In this document: positions 12,648 through 15,331 of the stretch, in pieces
Layout of the letters: each line of letters starts with the position of its first letter
How positions within the stretch are numbered: position 1 is the first letter of the stretch
Notes under the pieces: model-generated
Told to the model about the DNA's origin: nothing
Databases searched by the model: none
What the model saw: the letters and a program-made list of their open reading frames with translations, nothing else
Translations under genes and position numbers: made by a program
Assembly (NCBI GenBank): GCA_943359705.1
Contig: CALRIB010000013.1
Span: 1 to 15,331, forward strand
Length of the DNA: 15,331 bases
Source: Candidatus Nomurabacteria bacterium
Lineage (GTDB): Bacteria > Patescibacteriota > Minisyncoccia > Phycocordibacterales > UBA2100
Reading direction: 5' to 3'

Positions 12648-13907
12648 ATGGCCAAAAAAAAGAAAAACAAAAAAAAGACGGTAAAGCCTGCCGGCCGGAC
12701 AGGCGGGCGCGCGGTGCGTAAAGTCGTGAAGCGCACGAAAGTCAAAAAGGCTGCGCACAAAGCGGCACCGAAAAAAGCAAAAAAGCGCGCACCTTCCAAT
12801 TCCGCAAAGCCGACCAGCAAATTCCTCGCCGGTAAACAGCAGTCAAAAGTTCAGGCGCTCATCACGCTCGGCAAAGAGCGCGGCTATATCACCTTCGACG
12901 AAATTTTGCGCGAATTCCCGACCATCGAAGACAACGTTGTCTTGCTCGAAGAAATGTACGAGCTCTTCGGTGTTGCCGGTATCGATGTTTTGGAAGGCGG
13001 CGGCATGCTCGAAGATACTTCGGCCGAGACCGTGCTCGCGAGCAAAAAACTCCAACACCGCCGAGCCGACGCAGGTTTTGATTCGGTACAAATGTATCTC
13101 CGCGAAATCGGTCAATATCCGCTGCTCAATGGTGAGCAAGAAAAAGACCTCGCCAAGCGCATCCTCACGGGCGACGACGAAGCGCGCAGCATTCTCGCTC
13201 GCTCCAACCTCCGCCTCGTGGTCTCGATTGCCAAAAAATACGTGAATCGCAGCCCCGACCTCACGCTTCTCGACCTCATTCAGGAGGGCAACCTCGGGCT
13301 CTTCAAGGCCGTCGATAAATTTGACTACACCAAGGGCTACAAATTCTCCACGTACGCCACATGGTGGATTCGCCAGGCCATCACTCGCGCCTTGGCCGAC
13401 CAGTCGCGCACCATCCGTATCCCCGTGCACATGGTAGAAACGATTGCCAAATATAAGCAAAAGGTGCGCGAACTCAGTCAGCACCTTGGCCGCGACCCGC
13501 TCCCTGAAGAAATTGCCGCAGAAATGGGCATCGAAGTAGAGAAGATTTACACCATCCAGAAAATCAATCAGGACACAGTCTCTCTTGAAAGCCCGGTCGG
13601 TGAAGACGACGACGAACGCTCCACGCTCGGCTCCTTCATCGCCGATGACACCATTGCTTCTCCCGACCAGGACGCTTCCCGCCGAATCCTCGGCGAGCAG
13701 ATGACAGAAATCCTCGATGAGCTTTCACCCAAAGAGCGCAAAATCCTCGAAATGCGCAACGGCCTCACTGACGAAGGCATCTGCTTCACCCTCGAAGAAG
13801 TCGGCCGAGAGTTCGGCGTGACCCGCGAACGCATCCGCCAAATTGAAGCGAAAGCGCTAGAGAGGATAAGATTTCACGAAAGAGCGAAACAACTGAGAAG
13901 TTACTAG
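12648..13907 (+). CDS. rpoD: Primary RNA polymerase sigma-70 factor
   Basis: Housekeeping sigma factor that directs the RpoBC core to promoters. Residues 1-50 are an extremely basic, Lys/Ala-rich tail (MAKKKKNKKKTVK) that is not part of the family fold. It includes KPAGRTGGR encoded by a palindromic repeat (12686-12704). Region 1.1-like sequence is at about 67-110 (KVQALITLGKERGYITFDEI), region 1.2 at 145-160 (DSVQMYLREIGQYPLL), and region 2 at 183-255 with YKFSTYATWWIRQAITRALA for -10 recognition and melting. Region 3 is at about 256-320. Region 4 is at 350-412, with the helix-turn-helix LEEVGREFGVTRERIRQIE for the -35. At 419 residues it lacks the large non-conserved insert of E. coli RpoD. 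A GGGGAG lies about 30 bases upstream, too far to set the start. A small membrane gene follows two bases after the stop. Confidence 0.97.
   Translation: MAKKKKNKKKTVKPAGRTGGRAVRKVVKRTKVKKAAHKAAPKKAKKRAPSNSAKPTSKFLAGKQQSKVQALITLGKERGYITFDEILREFPTIEDNVVLLEEMYELFGVAGIDVLEGGGMLEDTSAETVLASKKLQHRRADAGFDSVQMYLREIGQYPLLNGEQEKDLAKRILTGDDEARSILARSNLRLVVSIAKKYVNRSPDLTLLDLIQEGNLGLFKAVDKFDYTKGYKFSTYATWWIRQAITRALADQSRTIRIPVHMVETIAKYKQKVRELSQHLGRDPLPEEIAAEMGIEVEKIYTIQKINQDTVSLESPVGEDDDERSTLGSFIADDTIASPDQDASRRILGEQMTEILDELSPKERKILEMRNGLTDEGICFTLEEVGREFGVTRERIRQIEAKALERIRFHERAKQLRSY
12686..12704 (+). repeat. GC-rich palindrome inside the rpoD coding region
   Basis: GCCTG, then the self-complementary core CCGGCCGG, one A, then CAGGC. 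It resembles the intergenic palindromes A-C in its outer arms but has a different core. It is in frame and encodes Pro-Ala-Gly-Arg-Thr-Gly within the basic N-terminal tail. Confidence 0.5.
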
Positions 13908-13909
13908 AC

Positions 13910-14131
13910 ATGACGACCAGAACGATTGTTATCGCTGTGGGCATTGTTTTGATCCTAATTCTCGCCCTCGCCTTAGGAGCAGTTCTGTATAAGCGGCAAA
14001 GCGTTATAAGCTGCGCTAATAAAGCCGCCGAAGTTCTAAAGAAAGAAGTGAATGCAGACGCAACGAGCGCGGATCATCTTTACAATGTGCTGTATAGGAT
14101 TTGTATGGGCGCCAAAGGTTTTGACCATTAG
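13910..14131 (+). CDS. Small single-pass membrane protein, unknown function
   Basis: 73 residues. The ATG at 13910 lies two bases after the rpoD stop, with GAGAAG about 9 bases upstream, so it is probably translated by coupling to rpoD. Residues 6-27 are one strongly hydrophobic helix (IVIAVGIVLILILALALGAV). The remaining 46 residues carry two cysteines, Cys35 and Cys65, that could form a disulfide if this part faces outside. The end reads YRICMGAKGFDH, a Cys-Met-x-x-Lys-Gly-Phe pattern I associate with small uncharacterised bacterial proteins. No function is proposed. Base composition is AT-richer than in rpoD. It could be a chance frame, but the clean helix and tight spacing argue for a gene. 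Confidence 0.65.
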   Translation: MTTRTIVIAVGIVLILILALALGAVLYKRQSVISCANKAAEVLKKEVNADATSADHLYNVLYRICMGAKGFDH

Positions 14132-14180
14132 GTGTGTCTGCCTGGCAGCGCTCCCACAATCGTACCAAGCGATGGAGAGA

Positions 14181-14720
14181 TTATTTACCGCTTCGATTTT
14201 GAGCTGTCTGTTCAAAAACCGGAACCATTTGTAAAAAGAGATCACGATTCCGAGGGTCAAATCCGTTCGTCAACGCATCGTAAATCGCTTTTTGTTCAGG
14301 ACTAAGAACAACGATGTCAGGATGTTTCGCATACATCCATAAGTTATATGCAACAAATAATGGAACCTTTTCACCCGTCAGATAATGATGTTGTAAAACC
14401 GCGTCCATCAATACAAATTCAGTAGTATCAGTATTAAATTCGAGAATCCGACTCGAATCTTTGCCCGCGTGCTTAAAAAAATTTTTGGCCTCAGCCATCT
14501 TGTCGGCAACCTCTTTTTGTCTTTCGGGGTGAATCATTTCCATCATTAGTCTTCTCACGCTCTTTATTCCCTTAGCTAGTCCTAAAGATTCCAGTACCTC
14601 TTGAGATGCTGAGGCCAGACTGTGAATGGCAACGGCATCTCCATTCCTAAAGAACATATTTATCGCTTCTCGTAACTGTCGGACTGCCGCGTCAAGCTTA
14701 GAGATATGAACTTTAGCCAT
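14181..14720 (-). CDS. Conserved-looking protein of unknown function, 179 residues
   Basis: The ATG at 14720-14718 sits 8 bases after a good -10, so the mRNA is predicted to be leaderless; no Shine-Dalgarno is present. The protein is soluble and mostly helical: an N-terminal helix KLDAAVRQLREAINMFF, the segment DAVAIHSLASASQEVLESLG, a central AKNFFKHAGKD motif at 78-87, NTDTTEFVLMDAVLQHHYLTGEKVP at 96-120, and a C-terminal helix-rich part (LWMYAKHPDIV). I recall similar proteins of unknown function scattered in other bacteria, sharing the KLDAA-RQL start and the FFKHA and LTGE motifs, but cannot name the family. It converges with the small membrane gene. Its composition is distinctly AT-richer than the informational genes, which suggests horizontal acquisition. 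Confidence 0.85.
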   Translation of the reverse strand: MAKVHISKLDAAVRQLREAINMFFRNGDAVAIHSLASASQEVLESLGLAKGIKSVRRLMMEMIHPERQKEVADKMAEAKNFFKHAGKDSSRILEFNTDTTEFVLMDAVLQHHYLTGEKVPLFVAYNLWMYAKHPDIVVLSPEQKAIYDALTNGFDPRNRDLFLQMVPVFEQTAQNRSGK

Positions 14721-14728
14721 AAGCGCGG

Positions 14729-14757
14729 ATTATCCTATAGCCCTATCCGTATTTCAA
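14729..14757 (-). promoter_or_regulatory. Promoter of the 179-residue gene
   Basis: On the minus strand, -35 TTGAAA (14757-14752), a 17-base spacer and -10 GATAAT (14734-14729). The ATG follows after only 8 bases, so the transcript should begin at or next to the start codon. The -35 lies two bases beyond the hairpin that ends the lapA-like gene. Confidence 0.65.
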
Positions 14758-14759
14758 TC

Positions 14760-14788
14760 AAACGGCCGGGCGGGTGCCCGGCCGTTTT
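14760..14788 (-). terminator. Terminator of the lapA-like gene
   Basis: Perfect 12-bp stem AAACGGCCGGGC (14760-14771) and GCCCGGCCGTTT (14776-14787) with a GGGT loop. It starts 19 bases past the lapA-like stop at 14807. Because of the A and T ends it has a short T-run on both strands (TTTT on +, TTT on -) and could stop transcription in either direction. Confidence 0.75.
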
Positions 14789-14806
14789 GGTAGAGGGGAG
14801 AAGGGG

Positions 14807-15094
14807 TTAGACGACTGCGTTCTGCTGAGCGAGGGCGGCTTCGCGGGCTGCTGCTTCTGTGCGGCGCTGTTCGCGGCGAATCGCGTAGGCGTCGAGGGCA
14901 TCGCGGATAGCAACCGGGAGCAAGCTAAGGAGCGCCACGATAATACCGAGCACCATCGTGCTGAGGAGGATAAGCGCCAGCGGGGCAGTGAACTGCCACG
15001 TGAGGAAACTAACGGTAATAAGGTCCGTGTTCTGCATTGCGAATACCACGCCTGCGCCACCGAGAAGGATACCGAGAATAAGTGCTAACAACAT
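14807..15094 (-). CDS. LapA-domain (DUF1049-type) membrane protein
   Basis: Small inner-membrane protein resembling the lipopolysaccharide assembly protein A domain. Its precise role outside Gram-negative bacteria is not known. Two membrane helices, residues 2-19 and 38-60, flank the diagnostic segment QNTDLITVSFLTWQF (21-35), matching the family pattern of QNT, V-S-F and W-x-F. The tail (66-92) is a charged Ala/Glu/Arg helix likely to be a cytosolic coiled coil. The ATG at 15094 gives 95 residues with a standard first helix. A GTG at 15127 would add 11 residues and lengthen that helix. Neither start has a Shine-Dalgarno. A strong hairpin terminator follows. Without outer-membrane biogenesis genes nearby, an LPS role is not implied. 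Confidence 0.82.
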   Translation of the reverse strand: MLLALILGILLGGAGVVFAMQNTDLITVSFLTWQFTAPLALILLSTMVLGIIVALLSLLPVAIRDALDAYAIRREQRRTEAAAREAALAQQNAVV

Positions 15095-15195
15095 AGTCAA
15101 AATAAGGCTAGCTATTAAAGCCAACACTATGATGACGGCTGAAGAGTCCTTTCATTTCAACGTGATTTCCCCGAGAACCTACCTATGTACCTTTT

Positions 15196-15331
15196 TCAGA
15201 TGTCTTTTGGGAGTTCGAAGCGCTTGTTGGTCTCAATATGAACAAAGCGGACGCCGAGGTTTTTGGCGAATTCGCCATCGGTGGCTCGGTCGCCAAACAT
15301 TAGGGAGTTGGGGAAGTCGACGTCGTGGGTA
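15196..15331 (-). CDS. HAD-superfamily phosphatase, C-terminal 45 residues, cut by window edge
   Basis: The minus-strand frame enters from the right edge and ends at TGA (15198-15196). It contains SLMFGDRATDGEFAKNLGV, which fits HAD motif IV: the acidic GD and D four residues on that bind Mg2+, followed by the xxAxxxG helix. The GDRATD wording is closest to the histidinol-phosphatase domain of HisB and related class III HAD phosphatases. Substrate cannot be told from this fragment, and the nucleophile motif DxD lies outside the window. The end FVHIETNKRFELPKDI is short with no extra domain. The 100-base gap to the lapA-like start shows no clear terminator. Confidence 0.8.
   Translation of the reverse strand, partial: THDVDFPNSLMFGDRATDGEFAKNLGVRFVHIETNKRFELPKDI

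Noticed and set aside
14774..15088. 104-residue + strand frame over the lapA-like gene
   Set aside because: Antisense to a protein with clear membrane helices and a family motif.
1..15331. A new defence, retron or mobile system
   Set aside because: No reverse transcriptase, nuclease, ATPase, integrase, transposase or toxin-antitoxin pair could be recognised. Most genes are core housekeeping genes.

Overview
The window looks like a chromosomal piece of a Candidate Phyla Radiation (Patescibacteria, probably Parcubacteria/Paceibacteria) genome. This is inferred from gene order and sequence character, not from a database search. The signs are: rpsP-khpA-trmD without rimM or rplS; an rpoBC pair cut loose from the rplKAJL cluster; a short bS16 core with a long Ala/Lys/Glu tail; a sigma factor with a very basic N-terminal tail; and GC-rich palindromes of the GCCTGCCTGCC half-site type, which I recall as common in Parcubacteria. 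TGA and TAG are used as ordinary stops. Most of the window is GC-rich with a C-ending codon bias. The stretch from about 13,908 to 14,750 is visibly AT-richer.

Layout. At the left edge is an unrecognised gene on the minus strand (1-461, its 3' end cut by the window), divergent from the ribosome/tRNA operon rpsP (575-1063), khpA (1115-1453) and trmD (1455-2096). A 228-bp gap holds two inverted copies of a 22-bp palindrome with a good promoter beside the first copy. It drives rpoB (2325-5546) and rpoC (5552-9262). Next are an orphan 131-residue gene with its own promoter and leader hairpin (9341-9736), a divergent cis-prenyltransferase of the UppS family (9900-10643), DNA primase dnaG (10782-12494) and the primary sigma factor rpoD (12648-13907). 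A 73-residue single-pass membrane protein (13910-14131) follows rpoD after two bases. On the minus strand, reading leftward from the right edge, are the tail of a HAD phosphatase (15196-15331), a LapA-domain membrane protein (14807-15094) and a 179-residue protein of unknown function (14181-14720).

How the genes work together. The left and centre are information-processing genes: 30S assembly (bS16), RNA binding (KhpA), tRNA G37 methylation (TrmD), the beta and beta' subunits of RNA polymerase, primase and sigma-70. DnaG next to RpoD echoes the classical macromolecular-synthesis operon without rpsU. UppS makes the lipid carrier for cell-wall synthesis. The right end is accessory: small membrane proteins and a gene of unknown function.

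I see no tRNA, rRNA, CRISPR array, insertion sequence or recognisable defence system. The most notable points are altered active-site or drug-site residues in otherwise canonical enzymes (UppS Asp to Asn, TrmD with no Asp in the catalytic loop, RpoC DFDGDA, RpoB at two rifampicin-contact positions), palindromes that abut promoter elements, and two promoters placed so close to their start codons that the mRNAs should be leaderless or nearly so.
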